Below are positions 27,479-37,711 of a DNA stretch of 64,000 bases, piece by piece. The stretch is from Denitratisoma sp. DHT3. Lineage in GTDB: Bacteria > Pseudomonadota > Gammaproteobacteria > Burkholderiales > Rhodocyclaceae. The position numbers and the translations under genes were made by a program. Each line of letters opens with the position of its first letter. Position 1 is the stretch's first letter. Where the stretch lies: assembly GCF_007833355.1 (NCBI RefSeq), contig NZ_CP020914.1, positions 2,590,047 to 2,654,046 of the forward strand, in the 5' to 3' direction. The notes below the pieces were generated by a model. The model had not been told where the DNA came from. It did no database searches and worked only from the letters and a program-made list of their open reading frames with translations.

Positions 27479-28077
27479 GCGCCCTGCCGCCGGACCGCGA
27501 GGAGGAAGCCCGCGGAACCTCCGCTTCCGGGAACGAGAAGGAAGCGCCGCCCGCCGGGCCGCCCCAAGGGCGGCGCAGCCACCGCACGGAGCCGCAAAGC
27601 GGCGAACCATCGTCACCCCCTTCCTCGGGAAGGGGGCTGGGGGGAAAGCCAATCAACCCACGTCGGCGCGCACGCGAGCTGGCCATCCAGGGTCTCTATC
27701 AATGGCAGGTGGGCGGCCAGGACGAGGCCGCGGTGCTGGTCCAGTCCGAATCGGCGCCCGGTTTCGACAAGGCCGACGGCGAGCTGTTCAAGGCCCTGAT
27801 CGGCGGCGTGATGGCGCAGGACGCCGCGCTGCGGGAACTGCTGGTGCCGCACATCGCCCGCAACTGGAACGAAGTCTCCCCCATCGAGCGCAGCGTGCTG
27901 CTGCTGGCGGCCTGCGAACTGCGCTTCCATCCGGAGACGCCCTACCGGGTGATCATCAACGAGGCGATCGAACTGGCCAAGACCTTCGGCGGCACCGACG
28001 GCCACAAATTCGTCAACGGCGTGCTGGACAAGCTGGCGCCGGTGCTGCGTCCCCAGGAAGCGACGCGCAACCGCTAG
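27475..28077 (+). CDS. nusB: transcription antitermination factor NusB, with a repeat-derived N-terminal extension
   Basis: Encodes 200 residues, against a usual 140-165. The NusB fold starts near residue 60: [16 protein letters not shown] at 63-78, [30 protein letters not shown] and [11 protein letters not shown]. The first 60 residues are Pro/Gly/Ser-rich and unlike the family; residues ~22-60 are encoded by two hairpin repeat modules (27544-27576 and 27612-27644). The start overlaps the ribH stop (ATGA), and no better start exists before the NusB core. NusB binds rRNA boxA with S10. Confidence 0.93.
   Translation: MSALPPDREEEARGTSASGNEKEAPPAGPPQGRRSHRTEPQSGEPSSPPSSGRGLGGKPINPRRRARELAIQGLYQWQVGGQDEAAVLVQSESAPGFDKADGELFKALIGGVMAQDAALRELLVPHIARNWNEVSPIERSVLLLAACELRFHPETPYRVIINEAIELAKTFGGTDGHKFVNGVLDKLAPVLRPQEATRNR
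27544..27644 (+). repeat. mosaic repeat modules inside nusB
   Basis: Stem GCGCCGCCC (27544-27552) pairs with GGGCGGCGC (27568-27576) around GCCGGGCCGCCCCAA, the same 15-nt loop as copy B, on a completely different stem. A second module at 27612-27644 has CCCCCTTCC / GGAAGGGGG followed by CTGGGGGG. Both are translated in frame. Confidence 0.75.
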
Positions 28078-28099
28078 GCCGGCAGGGGCGCGCCACCTC

Positions 28100-29083
28100 A
28101 TGCCCTCCGAGTTCGATCTGATCGGCCGTTACTTCACCCGCCCCGCGCCCGGCGCCGTGCTGGGCGTGGGGGACGACGCGGCCATCCTGCGGCCGACGCC
28201 GGACACGGAGTTGGTGGTTTCCACCGACATGCTGGTGGAAGGCACCCATTTCCTGCCCGGCGCGGACCCCGAGGATCTGGGCTGGAAAACCCTGGCCGTG
28301 AATGTTTCCGACCTCGCGGCGATGGGCGCACGGCCGCGCTGGGCCTTGCTGGCCCTGGCCCTGCCCGCCGCCGAGGAAGCGTGGATCGCCGCGTTCGCGC
28401 GGGGGCTGTTCGCCTGCGCCGACCGCTTCGGCATCGATCTGATCGGCGGCGACACCACGCGCGGGCCGCGCAACCTGTGCGTCACCATCGGCGGCGAGGT
28501 GCCGGCGGGGAAAGCCCTGCGTCGTTCCGGCGCGCGTCCGGGCGACGACATCTGGGTCTCCGGCCGTCCCGGTCTGGCGGCACTGGGCCTGGCCCTGCTG
28601 CAGGGCCGCGCGCGCCTGGCGACGGACTGGCAAGCCGGTTGCCTGGCCGCGCTGCAACGCCCGCAGCCGCGGGTGGATCTGGGCCTGGCGTTGCGGGATC
28701 TGGCCAGCGCCGCGATCGACGTCTCCGACGGCCTGCTGGCCGACCTGGGCCACATCCTGGAGCAGTCCGCGGTCTCCGCCGTCCTCGAATTCGAGCGCCT
28801 GCCCGACGCCGCCCTGGCGGCTTGCCCGGACCGCGCCCTGGCGCAAAACTGCCTGCTGGCGGGGGGCGACGACTACGAGCTGCTGTTTACCGCGCCGCCG
28901 GCGCGCCGCGCCGCCATCGCCAGCCTGGTCGCGCACGGCCCGGCCCTCAGCCGCATCGGCGCAATCGGCGCGGCGCGTCCCGGCAGCCTCCGGGTACTCG
29001 ACACCGCCGGCCGTGAAATGACAATAGAATGCAAGGGCTACGACCACTTCCCGTCCACACGGGGAATCGCCGATGCCCAATGA
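28100..29083 (+). CDS. thiL: thiamine-monophosphate kinase
   Basis: Encodes 327 residues. FDLIGRYF, GVGDDAAIL, STDMLVEGTHF, GWKTLAVNVSDLAAMGA and GGDTTRGP are the ATP/Mg and substrate motifs of ThiL, with DVSDGLLADLGHI in the C-terminal half. It phosphorylates thiamine phosphate to thiamine diphosphate. Its location after nusB and before pgpA is the common proteobacterial order. Confidence 0.95.
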   Translation: MPSEFDLIGRYFTRPAPGAVLGVGDDAAILRPTPDTELVVSTDMLVEGTHFLPGADPEDLGWKTLAVNVSDLAAMGARPRWALLALALPAAEEAWIAAFARGLFACADRFGIDLIGGDTTRGPRNLCVTIGGEVPAGKALRRSGARPGDDIWVSGRPGLAALGLALLQGRARLATDWQAGCLAALQRPQPRVDLGLALRDLASAAIDVSDGLLADLGHILEQSAVSAVLEFERLPDAALAACPDRALAQNCLLAGGDDYELLFTAPPARRAAIASLVAHGPALSRIGAIGAARPGSLRVLDTAGREMTIECKGYDHFPSTRGIADAQ

Positions 29084-29140
29084 ATCCCGCCTGCCGGCGC
29101 GCCGCCAGCAGATCACGCAACCCGACCCGCTCTCGTCATC

Positions 29141-29644
29141 ATGGCCAAACATCCCGTTCCACCGCTCAAGTTCCTGTTCCAGGACCCGGCCCATCTGATC
29201 GCCTGCGGCTTCGGCAGCGGCCTCTCCCGCTTCGCTCCGGGCACGGCCGGCACCGCCTTCGCCTGGGCCTGCTATCCGCTGCTGCGGCCCCTGTTCCCCA
29301 CCGACCTGCTGTTCCTGGCGGCGCTGGCGGTGCTGTTCGCGCTGGGGGTGATCGTCTGCGACATCACCGGCCGCCATCTGGGCGTCACCGACCACGGCGC
29401 CATCGTCTGGGACGAGATCGTCCCCTTCTGGCTGGTGCTGGCCCTCGCCCCCGCCGGGCTGGGCTGGCAACTGCTGGCCTTCCTCGCCTTCCGTTTTTTC
29501 GACATCGTCAAGCCGCCGCCGGCGCGCTGGTTCGACACCCAGGTGAAAAACGGCTTCGGCGTGATGATGGACGACCTGGTCGCCGCCGGCTACACCCTGC
29601 TGGCGCTGGCGGCGCTCAAGAACGTGGCGGACCGGCTGCTGTGA
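29141..29644 (+). CDS. pgpA: phosphatidylglycerophosphatase A
   Basis: Encodes 167 residues. GFGSGLSRFAPGTAGT near 25-40, HGAIVWDEIVPFW and FRFFDIVKPPPARWFD are the conserved PgpA blocks; several hydrophobic stretches indicate an inner-membrane enzyme. It dephosphorylates phosphatidylglycerophosphate to phosphatidylglycerol. The stop overlaps the pncC start. Confidence 0.95.
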   Translation: MAKHPVPPLKFLFQDPAHLIACGFGSGLSRFAPGTAGTAFAWACYPLLRPLFPTDLLFLAALAVLFALGVIVCDITGRHLGVTDHGAIVWDEIVPFWLVLALAPAGLGWQLLAFLAFRFFDIVKPPPARWFDTQVKNGFGVMMDDLVAAGYTLLALAALKNVADRLL

Positions 29645-30144
29645 TGGACGCGCAACTGAGCGAACTGTCGGCCCGGGTGGGCGCCGCGCTCAAGGAGCGG
29701 GGCCTGCGCCTGGCCACTGCGGAGTCCTGCACCGGCGGCTGGGTCGCCCAGGTGGTCACCCATACGACGGGCAGTTCCGACTGGTTCGGCGACGGCTTCG
29801 TCACCTATTCCAACAGCGCCAAGGAGCGGCAACTGGGCGTGAGCCCCGGCACCCTGGCACGGGAGGGGGCGGTGAGCCTGGAGACCGCAAGGGAAATGGC
29901 GCAAGGCGCGCTCGCCAACTCCAACGCCATGATTGCACTGGCGATTACCGGCATCGCCGGGCCCACCGGTGGCTCACCGGATAAGCCAGTGGGCACCGTA
30001 TGCTTCGCCTGGTGCTGGCGGGGCGAAACACCCAGGGCGCAACGGCGCCGTTTCGGCGGCGACCGGGAAACGGTCCGGCGCCAGTCGGTGATCCACGCAT
30101 TGGAGCAATTGCTGGAACTGATCATGGCAAGAACTGTGCCATAA
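29644..30144 (+). CDS. pncC: nicotinamide-nucleotide amidohydrolase (CinA C-terminal domain)
   Basis: Encodes 166 residues, the stand-alone CinA/PncC domain. TAESCTGGWVAQ with the catalytic Ser near 28, GFVTYSNSAKERQLGV and ITGIAGPTGGSPDKPVGTV are diagnostic. It deamidates NMN to NaMN in NAD recycling. ATG overlaps the pgpA stop by one base. recA follows 27 bases downstream, an order seen in many proteobacteria. Confidence 0.94.
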   Translation: MDAQLSELSARVGAALKERGLRLATAESCTGGWVAQVVTHTTGSSDWFGDGFVTYSNSAKERQLGVSPGTLAREGAVSLETAREMAQGALANSNAMIALAITGIAGPTGGSPDKPVGTVCFAWCWRGETPRAQRRRFGGDRETVRRQSVIHALEQLLELIMARTVP

Positions 30145-30171
30145 TTAACTCAATCGCAGAAGGTAATGACC

Positions 30172-31193
<1,022 letters not shown>

Positions 31194-31197
<4 letters not shown>

Positions 31198-31628
31198 ATG
31201 ATCTGAAGCCTCGCGCCATCCGGCTCCTGGCCCGGCGGGAACACAGCCGGGCGGAGCTGGCACGCAAGCTTTCCCCCCACGGCAGCCCCGAGGAAGTGGA
31301 CACCGTGCTGACCGAACTGCAAAACGCCAACCTGCTCTCCGACGCCCGTTTCGCCGACAGCTACCTGCGCAGCCAGGGCGCGCGCCTGGGGGCGGCCAAG
31401 CTGCGCCAGACCCTGCGCGGCAAGGGCGTGGCCGAGGAGACCATCGCCGCGCGCCTGGCCGCCGCCGACCTGCCCGACGAACTGGAGCGGGTACGGACCC
31501 TCTGGGCGCGCAAATTCGGCTCGGCGCCGACGGATGCGCGCGAGTGGGCGCGCCAGGCGCGTTTCCTCCAGTCCCGCGGCTTTGGCACCGACGTGATTCG
31601 CAAAGTATTGAAGGAGCTCGCAGAATGA
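31194..31628 (+). CDS. recX: RecA regulator RecX
   Basis: Encodes 144 residues starting at a GTG that overlaps the recA stop. Three-helix repeats typical of RecX are visible: [46 protein letters not shown], then [20 protein letters not shown]. RecX caps RecA filaments; expression coupled to recA is the usual arrangement. Confidence 0.92.
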
Positions 31629-31665
31629 ACACCCTCCGGGGAGCCACCTCGAGGGTGGGGACCCC

Positions 31666-32388
31666 ATGACCAAGCTCGCCGCGCAGAACCTGCGCAAGAA
31701 ATACAAGTCCCGCACCGTGGTGAAGGACGTCTCCTTCGACGTCAACGGCGGCGAAGTGGTGGGCCTGCTGGGCCCGAACGGCGCCGGCAAGACCACTTGC
31801 TTCTACATGATCGTCGGCCTGGTGGCCTCGGACGGCGGCAGCATCCAGCTGGGCGACAAGACCCTGACCCACATGCCCATCCACAAGCGGGCGCGGCTGG
31901 GGCTGTCCTACCTGCCCCAGGAGAATTCGGTGTTCCGCCGTCTCAGCGTCGCCGACAACATCCGGGCGGTGCTGGAACTGCAGGACCTGGACGAGCAGCA
32001 GGTGGAAGGCCGGCTGGACAATCTGTTGCAGGAACTGCACATCTCCCACATCCAGGACAGCGCCGCCATTTCCCTCTCCGGCGGCGAGCGGCGCCGGGTG
32101 GAGATCGCCCGCGCCCTGGCCACCGAGCCGCACTTCATCCTGCTCGACGAGCCCTTCGCCGGCGTCGACCCGATCGCGGTGATCGACATCCAGAAAATCA
32201 TCGGCTTCCTCAAGGAGCGGGGCATCGGCATCCTCATCACCGACCACAACGTGCGGGAAACCCTGGGCATCTGCGACCGGGCGACGATCATCAACGAGGG
32301 CGAGGTGCTGGCCTCTGGCCGCCCCGAGGAAATCGTTCATAATGAAAGCGTGCGGCGCGTGTACCTCGGCGAGAACTTCCGCATGTAG
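31666..32388 (+). CDS. lptB: LPS export ABC transporter ATPase LptB
   Basis: Encodes 240 residues. Walker [10 protein letters not shown] is at 36-44, signature [16 protein letters not shown], Walker [17 protein letters not shown], switch His in [11 protein letters not shown]. The [15 protein letters not shown]-loop is LptB-specific. It powers LPS transfer by LptFG-C-A. lptA and lptC, usually just upstream, are not here; recX is instead. rpoN follows 2 bases after its stop. Confidence 0.96.
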   Translation: MTKLAAQNLRKKYKSRTVVKDVSFDVNGGEVVGLLGPNGAGKTTCFYMIVGLVASDGGSIQLGDKTLTHMPIHKRARLGLSYLPQENSVFRRLSVADNIRAVLELQDLDEQQVEGRLDNLLQELHISHIQDSAAISLSGGERRRVEIARALATEPHFILLDEPFAGVDPIAVIDIQKIIGFLKERGIGILITDHNVRETLGICDRATIINEGEVLASGRPEEIVHNESVRRVYLGENFRM

Positions 32389-32390
32389 TC

Positions 32391-33821
32391 ATGAAACAGA
32401 CGCTCCAGCTCAAGCTCTCCCAGCACTTGGCGTTGACGCCGCAGTTGCAGCAGTCGATCCGGCTGCTGCAGTTGTCGACGTTGGAGCTGAATCAGGAGAT
32501 CGAGCAGTTCCTCCAGGAAAATCCGCTGCTGGAACGCGAGGAGCCAGGCGACGATGGCGCCACTTTCGCGCCCCCGGCCGGCGACCTGCCCCAGGCTTCC
32601 GCCCCGGAGCCGGCCGCGGCGGACGAGGCGCCAGCGCCGCGCGAGGACGAAGAGCTGGGCTGGGGCGCGGAACTGCCGTCCGGTCCGGGCAGCAAGGACC
32701 CGGACGAGGACAACGACGCCGGCGACATCCAGGCATCCGCCACCAGCCTGCGCGATCATTTGCTGGCGCAACTGGCGCTGACCCAGATTTCCAGCCGCGA
32801 GCGGGCGCTGGTCGCCTTCCTGATCGAAGCGCTGGACGAGGACGGCTATCTGGCGCAGCCGCTGGACGACCTGCTCGATCTGCTGCCGGAGGATTTCGGC
32901 GGCGACCCGGAGTCGCGGCTGGAGGAATTGCGGATCGCCCTGCGTCATCTGCAGCATTTCGATCCGGTCGGCATCGGCGCCCGCAGTCCGCAGGAGTGTC
33001 TGGAGTTGCAACTGCTGGCGCGCCCCGCGACCGCGACGCGGGAACTGGCCTGCGCCATCGTCCGCGGCCATCTGGAACAATTGGCGGCGCGGGATTTCGT
33101 CCGCCTCAGGAAAGCCCTGAATTGCACCGACGACGCCCTGCGCGACGCCCAGAACCTGATCCTGAGCCTGAATCCGCGGCCCGGCGCGCAATATGCGGCG
33201 CTCGACACCCGCTACGTGGTGCCGGACGTGGTGGTGCGCAAGCTGCGCGGCCAGTGGCTCGCCAGCCTCAACGGCGAGGCGATGCCGCGCCTGCGCATCA
33301 ACCGGCTCTACGCCGACATCCTGCGCCAGAACCGGGGCAGCAGCCTGGCCGGCCACCTGCAGGAAGCCAGGTGGCTGATCAAGAACGTGCAGCAGCGTTT
33401 CGACACCATCCTGCGGGTCAGCCAAGCCATCGTGGACCGGCAGCGGGCTTTTTTCGACCATGGCGAAGTGGCGATGCGGCCGCTGACCCTGCGCGAGATC
33501 GCCGACACCGTGAGCCTGCACGAATCCACCATCTCGCGCGTGACCACGCAGAAATACCTGGCCAGCCCGCGCGGCATTTTCGAACTCAAATACTTCTTTG
33601 GCAGCCACGTCGCCACCGACACGGGCGGCGCGGCCTCCAGCACCGCGATCCGGGCGCTGATCAGGCAGTTGGTCGGCGCCGAGAACGGCAAGAAACCGCT
33701 CTCCGACAGCCGGCTCGCGGAAATCCTCGGCGAGCAGGGTATCGTGGTGGCGCGGCGCACCGTCGCCAAGTACCGCGAATCCCTGAGCATTCCGCCGGTC
33801 AACCTGAGAAAGACGCTCTGA
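32391..33821 (+). CDS. rpoN: RNA polymerase sigma-54 factor
   Basis: Encodes 476 residues. The Gln/Leu-rich activator-interacting region I is at 1-45 ([20 protein letters not shown]), then an acidic linker, the core-binding domain, the HTH ([18 protein letters not shown]) and the RpoN box [10 protein letters not shown] at 454-463. It directs transcription from -24/-12 promoters and needs AAA+ activators. Partner regulators encoded nearby include ptsN and, 20 kb away, ntrYX. Confidence 0.97.
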   Translation: MKQTLQLKLSQHLALTPQLQQSIRLLQLSTLELNQEIEQFLQENPLLEREEPGDDGATFAPPAGDLPQASAPEPAAADEAPAPREDEELGWGAELPSGPGSKDPDEDNDAGDIQASATSLRDHLLAQLALTQISSRERALVAFLIEALDEDGYLAQPLDDLLDLLPEDFGGDPESRLEELRIALRHLQHFDPVGIGARSPQECLELQLLARPATATRELACAIVRGHLEQLAARDFVRLRKALNCTDDALRDAQNLILSLNPRPGAQYAALDTRYVVPDVVVRKLRGQWLASLNGEAMPRLRINRLYADILRQNRGSSLAGHLQEARWLIKNVQQRFDTILRVSQAIVDRQRAFFDHGEVAMRPLTLREIADTVSLHESTISRVTTQKYLASPRGIFELKYFFGSHVATDTGGAASSTAIRALIRQLVGAENGKKPLSDSRLAEILGEQGIVVARRTVAKYRESLSIPPVNLRKTL

Positions 33822-33832
33822 AAGGAGACACC

Positions 33833-34147
33833 ATGAATTTGAACATCACCGGCCATCACGTGGAGGTCACGCCCGCCATTCATGACTATGCCACAGGCAA
33901 GCTCGACCGCGTGATCCGGCATTTCGACCACGTGACCAGCGTCCACGTCATCCTTTCCGTGGAAAAACTGCGTCAAAAAGCGGAAATCACGCTGCACGTG
34001 AAGGGGAAGGACATCTACGCCGACGCCACCAACGACGACCTCTACGCCGCCATCGACGCCGTGGTGGACAAGCTCGACCGCCAAGTGCTGCGCCACAAGG
34101 AGCGGATCACCGAGCATGCCCGCGACAAGCACCACCCGGTCGAATGA
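33833..34147 (+). CDS. hpf: ribosome hibernation-promoting factor (short HPF/YfiA family)
   Basis: Encodes 104 residues, the short form without a C-terminal dimerisation domain. MNLNITGHHVEVTPAIHDY, the VEKLRQKAEITLHVKGKD strand pair and AAIDAVVDKLDRQVLRHKER are typical. It binds the 30S decoding region in stationary phase. The start has AAAGGAG 6 bases upstream, 11 bases after rpoN. Confidence 0.94.
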   Translation: MNLNITGHHVEVTPAIHDYATGKLDRVIRHFDHVTSVHVILSVEKLRQKAEITLHVKGKDIYADATNDDLYAAIDAVVDKLDRQVLRHKERITEHARDKHHPVE

Positions 34148-34201
34148 GTTGTTGAACCCGAAGGCGAAGCGGTGAAAAGCACTCCATAAGCGGTCCTTTA
34201 C

Positions 34202-34218
34202 CCCGCTCAAATAGCGGG
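34202..34218 (+). terminator. small hairpin between hpf and ptsN
   Basis: CCCGCT (34202-34207) pairs with AGCGGG (34213-34218), followed by ATTTCC. The stem is short, so it is at best partial termination. Confidence 0.35.
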
Positions 34219-34272
34219 ATTTCCCTGTAACGTGCTTTTTGCCGCATCGCCTGATCGCCGCCTTTGATCCTG

Positions 34273-34731
34273 ATGAACCAAATCGCCAAAATCCTGCCGG
34301 TCGACAACATCCTGCTCGACCTGGATGCCAGCAGCAAGAAGCGGGTTTTCGAACAGGCCGGACTGCTGTTCGAAAACCGTCATGGGATCGCCCGTGCCAC
34401 GGTCTATGACGCCCTCTTCGCCCGCGAGAAGCTGGGCTCCACCGGCCTGGGGCAGGGCGTCGCCATCCCCCACGGCCGCATCAAGGGCATCAAGGAGGCG
34501 CTGGGCGCGTTCTTCCGCCTGGCCACGCCGGTCCCCTTCGATTCCCCCGACGGCCAGCCCGTCGATCTGATGTTCGTCCTGATGGTGCCGGAAGCCGCCA
34601 CGGAGCGGCACCTGCAACTGCTGTCCGAGCTGGCGCAGATGTTCTCGGACAAGACCTTCCGCGAGACGCTGCTCAGCACTCCGGATGCCGCGACGCTGCG
34701 CGAGCGGATCGCCCAATGGCGCGCAAGCTGA
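34273..34731 (+). CDS. ptsN: nitrogen-PTS EIIA protein PtsN
   Basis: Encodes 152 residues. The phospho-acceptor His67 lies in GVAIPHGRIKG, and KKRVFEQAGLLFENRHGI and QPVDLMFVLMVPE are EIIA-Ntr blocks. ATG 34273 is chosen as it gives the usual MNQIAKILP start; a TTG three codons upstream is possible. It is a regulatory PTS output (potassium, sigma-54-linked functions). Overlaps hprK by 16 bases. Confidence 0.94.
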   Translation: MNQIAKILPVDNILLDLDASSKKRVFEQAGLLFENRHGIARATVYDALFAREKLGSTGLGQGVAIPHGRIKGIKEALGAFFRLATPVPFDSPDGQPVDLMFVLMVPEAATERHLQLLSELAQMFSDKTFRETLLSTPDAATLRERIAQWRAS

Positions 34732-35660
34732 CCATCGCCGAACTGTTCGAGACCAAGCGCGAACGCTTGGGCCTGACCCGCATCTGCGGCGACCTGAACC
34801 TGCCCATCCGGGTGACCCGGGACGACATTTCTCCCGCCGACCTGGTCGGCCACGTCAACGTCATCCACCCGGAGCGCATCCAGGTCTTCGGCGCCCCCGA
34901 GGTCGCCTGGTCGCAGCGCATCCCCGAAGAAAAAATGCGTCAGCAGATGCGCGACTTCATCGCCGCCAACAGCCCCGGCGTGATCGTCGCCGACGGCTGC
35001 GAAGTCCCTCATTTCGTCCTGGAGGAATGCGAGCGGGGCCGCACACCGCTGTTCTCGACGCCCCACCCGGCGGCGATGGTGATCGACGCCCTGCGGCTCT
35101 ACCTGTCGCGGGAATTCGCCGAGACCATTTCGCTCCACGGCGTGTTCATGGACGTGCTGGGCGTGGGGGTGCTGCTCACCGGCGATTCCGGCGTGGGCAA
35201 GAGCGAACTGGCGCTGGAGTTGATCACCCGCGGCCACGGCCTGGTGGCCGACGACGTGGTGGAAGTCTCCCGTCTCTCGCCCGAGGCCCTGGAAGGCCAT
35301 TGCCCCGAGTTGCTGAAGGACTTCATCGAGGTGCGCGGCCTGGGGCTCTTGAACATCCGCACCGTCTTCGGCGAGACCGCCTGCCGGCGCAAGATGCGCC
35401 TGCGCCTGATCTGCCACCTGCAGCGGCCCCAGCCCGGCGTGCCCCAGGCGGCGCGCCTGCCCCTGGACGCGCAGAACGAGACCATCCTGGGAGTGCCGGT
35501 GCGCCGCGTCACCGTGCCCGTGGCTGCCGGCCGCAATCTCGCGGTCCTGGTGGAAACCGCGGTTCGCTCCACCATCCTGCAACTGCGCGGCATCGACTGC
35601 ATGCAGGAATTCCTCGACCGCCAGCAGCGGGCGCTGGAAGCCGGCTCCGGCGATATCTGA
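34716..35660 (+). CDS. hprK: HPr kinase/phosphorylase
   Basis: Encodes 314 residues. Walker A GDSGVGKSELAL is near 156-167 and the signature EVRGLGLLNIRTVFGE near 206-221. It phosphorylates HPr on Ser46. With PtsN and the ManX-type EIIA this completes three regulatory PTS components in the window; HPr and EI genes are elsewhere. rapZ, a frequent next gene, is not present. Confidence 0.95.
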   Translation: MARKLTIAELFETKRERLGLTRICGDLNLPIRVTRDDISPADLVGHVNVIHPERIQVFGAPEVAWSQRIPEEKMRQQMRDFIAANSPGVIVADGCEVPHFVLEECERGRTPLFSTPHPAAMVIDALRLYLSREFAETISLHGVFMDVLGVGVLLTGDSGVGKSELALELITRGHGLVADDVVEVSRLSPEALEGHCPELLKDFIEVRGLGLLNIRTVFGETACRRKMRLRLICHLQRPQPGVPQAARLPLDAQNETILGVPVRRVTVPVAAGRNLAVLVETAVRSTILQLRGIDCMQEFLDRQQRALEAGSGDI

Positions 35661-35671
35661 GGAAACGCTCA

Positions 35672-35729
35672 TCCGTCCGGGCCGTCGCAGTCTGTCCTGA
35701 GCCTCGCCGCAGGACTCGGTGCGAACGGA
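35672..35729 (-). repeat. hairpin repeat, family 3, second copy
   Basis: TCCGTCCG (35672-35679) pairs imperfectly with CGAACGGA (35722-35729), and on the minus strand it reads AAGTCCGTTCGCACCGAG, as at 72-89. It fills the first part of the 218-base hprK-psiF gap. Confidence 0.55.
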
Positions 35730-35878
35730 CTTGATAAGCGTTGCCCTGAAAAATATCTATACCGAATACTGGTGGCGGGAGTAATATGCGATTTGGATTT
35801 TCCGACTGTCGGAAACGTGTCGTCGCGCTTCCCCGGGTCGGACAGATCCTTCCCTTTCCTCACACAAGGAGTTTCGCC

Positions 35879-36181
35879 ATGAAAAAGCTGATCGTTCTCG
35901 CGTGCACCGCGCTGCTCTGCCTGTCCGCCCAGGCCGCCAGCGAAGCCCAGAAGGCGCAACAGGAAAAGATGAAGACCTGCAACGCCGAGGCCAAGACCAA
36001 GGCCCTGAAGGGCGATGCGCGCAAGTCCTTCATGAAGGACTGCCTGTCCAGCGGTGGAAGCGCCAGCACGAAGGAAGAACCCAAGGCCGCGAACGCGAAC
36101 TGCGAAAAGATGGCCGAGGAGAAGAAACTGGCGGGCGCCGCCAAGGGCTCCTTCATCAAGAAATGCGGGAAGAAGGACTAG
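35879..36181 (+). CDS. PsiF-family secreted protein
   Basis: Encodes 100 residues with a Sec signal peptide (1-19, ending AQA). The mature part has two related Lys/Ala-rich repeats, KMKTCNAEAKTKALKG...DC and NCEKMAEEKKLAGAAKG...KC, matching the PsiF family first seen as phosphate-starvation-inducible in E. coli. Function is unknown. The ATG at 35879 has AAGGA upstream. The stop codon runs directly into repeat copy F. Confidence 0.85.
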   Translation: MKKLIVLACTALLCLSAQAASEAQKAQQEKMKTCNAEAKTKALKGDARKSFMKDCLSSGGSASTKEEPKAANANCEKMAEEKKLAGAAKGSFIKKCGKKD

Positions 36182-36182
36182 A

Positions 36183-36325
36183 CTCGCCCCCTTCGCCCCC
36201 CTCCGGGGGGTTCGATACTGCTCGCTGCGCTCGAAGTTACGGGGAGCGCTGTAGCAGCACCGATAGGTTGCGGCTTCGCCGCGTGCCGCTTTTCCTTGCG
36301 GCAGCGCGGCGGAAAAGCTCTGTCG
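36183..36325 (-). repeat. mosaic hairpin repeat, copy F (full length)
   Basis: Minus-strand copy directly after the psiF-like stop, M1 loop GCCGCGCTGCCGCAA. A further partial M1 lies at 36403-36446. Together with the aminotransferase terminator they account for the gap 36182-36498. Confidence 0.85.
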
Positions 36326-36402
36326 TGTAGGAGCGGGCCATGCCCGCGAATCGGTGGGTGACGATGCGCTGGTCACGGCCATTCATGCTTTCGCCGTATC
36401 GC

Positions 36403-36446
36403 CGTGGTTTTCCTTGGGGCTGCCCGGCGGGAAAGCTCCGTCGGGT
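36403..36446 (-). repeat. partial mosaic hairpin repeat (M1)
   Basis: On the minus strand: CGGAGCTTTCCC, loop GCCGGGCAGCCCCAA, GGAAAACC. Only the M1 module is present. Confidence 0.65.
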
Positions 36447-36455
36447 CTAGGACAA

Positions 36456-36490
36456 GTTTGCCTGAGCCCCGCAGCGGGGCTCAGGCAAAC
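36456..36490 (-). terminator. hairpin terminator of the aminotransferase operon
   Basis: A perfect 15-bp stem (36456-36470 with 36476-36490) with a GCAGC-type loop lies 9 bases beyond the aminotransferase stop. It is followed on the minus strand by TTGTCC, so the T-tract is weak. Confidence 0.7.
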
Positions 36491-36498
36491 GAACGAAC

Positions 36499-37695
36499 TT
36501 AACAGCGGCCGTAGGCGGCGCGGGCGGCCTCGATGGCGCCGGCGCCATCCGCCGCGCGACCCTGGGCGGCGAACGTCCGGGCCAGCGCGTCGAGGCACAG
36601 CAACACGTTCTCTTCGCGGCATGAATGGCCCATCAGGCCGAAACGCCAGATCTTGCCGGCCAGCGGCCCCAGGCCGGCGCCGATCTCCAGATTGAAATCC
36701 GTCAGCAAGGAGCGGCGCACCGCGGCCTCGTCGATGCCGTCCGGCACGTGTACCGCGTTGAGCTGGGGCAGGCGCGCCTCGGGCTTGACCACGAAACTCA
36801 GGCCCAGCGCCTCGAAGCCGGCGCGCAGCGCCAGGTGATGGCGCTGATGGCGGGCCCAGGCATTCTCGATGCCTTCCTCCTTCAGCATCAGCAGCGACTC
36901 GTGCAGCGCATAGAGACTGTTGATCGGCGCGGTGTGGTGGTAGGTGCGCTTGGCCGCGTCCCAGTAGCCCAGCACCAGGTTCAGGTCCATGAACCAGCTT
37001 TGCACCTTGCGCTGGCGGTTTTTCACCCGCTCCACGGCGCGCTCGCCGAAGGTCACCGGCGACAGTCCGGGCGTGCAGGACAGGCATTTCTGGCTGCCGG
37101 AATAGACCGCGTCGGCGCCCCATTCATCGACCTCGAGCGCGACGCCGCCGAGCGAGGTCACCGCGTCCACGATGGTCAGGCAGCCGGCCTGGTGCGCCAC
37201 GTCGATCAATATCCTGGCGTCGGACAGCGCGCCGGTCGAGGTTTCGGCCTGGACGAAGGCCACCACCTTGGCATCCGGATGGGCCTTCAACGCGTCGGCC
37301 AGTTTCTGCGGGTCCACCGCCTCGCCCCAGGCGTCCTCGACCACCACGGCCACGCCGCCACAGCGCTCGACGTTCTCGATCATGCGGCCGCCGAACACGC
37401 CGTTGCGGCAGACGATCACCTTGTCGCCGGGCTCCACCAGATTCACGAAGCAGGTCTCCATGCCCACCGAGCCGGGGCCGGAGACCGGAAAGGTCAGCGC
37501 GTTGTCGGTCTGGAAGGCGTAGCGCAGCAGCACCTTCAGTTCCTCCATCATGTCGGCGAAGGCCGGGTCGAGATGGCCGATCACCGGCTGGCCCAGCGCG
37601 GTCAGCACGCGCGGATGCATGTCGGAGGGGCCGGGCCCCATCAGCGCGCGGCGGGGAGGATGGAAGGGCTGGATGGCATTGAGGTCGATGGTCAT
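36499..37695 (-). CDS. class V pyridoxal-phosphate aminotransferase (alanine/serine-glyoxylate type)
   Basis: Encodes 398 residues. RRALMGPGPSDMHPRVL, VSGPGSVGMETCFVNLVEPGD, DAVTSLGG and the PLP lysine in YSGSQKCLS near 204 define the AGT/SPT branch. It transfers the amino group of alanine or serine to glyoxylate. ttcA lies 16 bases upstream on the same strand and may be co-transcribed. The exact amino donor cannot be read from sequence. Confidence 0.9.
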   Translation of the reverse strand: MTIDLNAIQPFHPPRRALMGPGPSDMHPRVLTALGQPVIGHLDPAFADMMEELKVLLRYAFQTDNALTFPVSGPGSVGMETCFVNLVEPGDKVIVCRNGVFGGRMIENVERCGGVAVVVEDAWGEAVDPQKLADALKAHPDAKVVAFVQAETSTGALSDARILIDVAHQAGCLTIVDAVTSLGGVALEVDEWGADAVYSGSQKCLSCTPGLSPVTFGERAVERVKNRQRKVQSWFMDLNLVLGYWDAAKRTYHHTAPINSLYALHESLLMLKEEGIENAWARHQRHHLALRAGFEALGLSFVVKPEARLPQLNAVHVPDGIDEAAVRRSLLTDFNLEIGAGLGPLAGKIWRFGLMGHSCREENVLLCLDALARTFAAQGRAADGAGAIEAARAAYGRC

Positions 37696-37711
37696 GGCGG
37701 GTTCGCGTACT

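Noticed and set aside
32342..33832. Alternative long frame running antiparallel in phase across rpoN into hpf
   Set aside because: Only its last 104 codons (hpf) are real. The preceding part is an Arg/Gly/Pro-rich shadow of rpoN.
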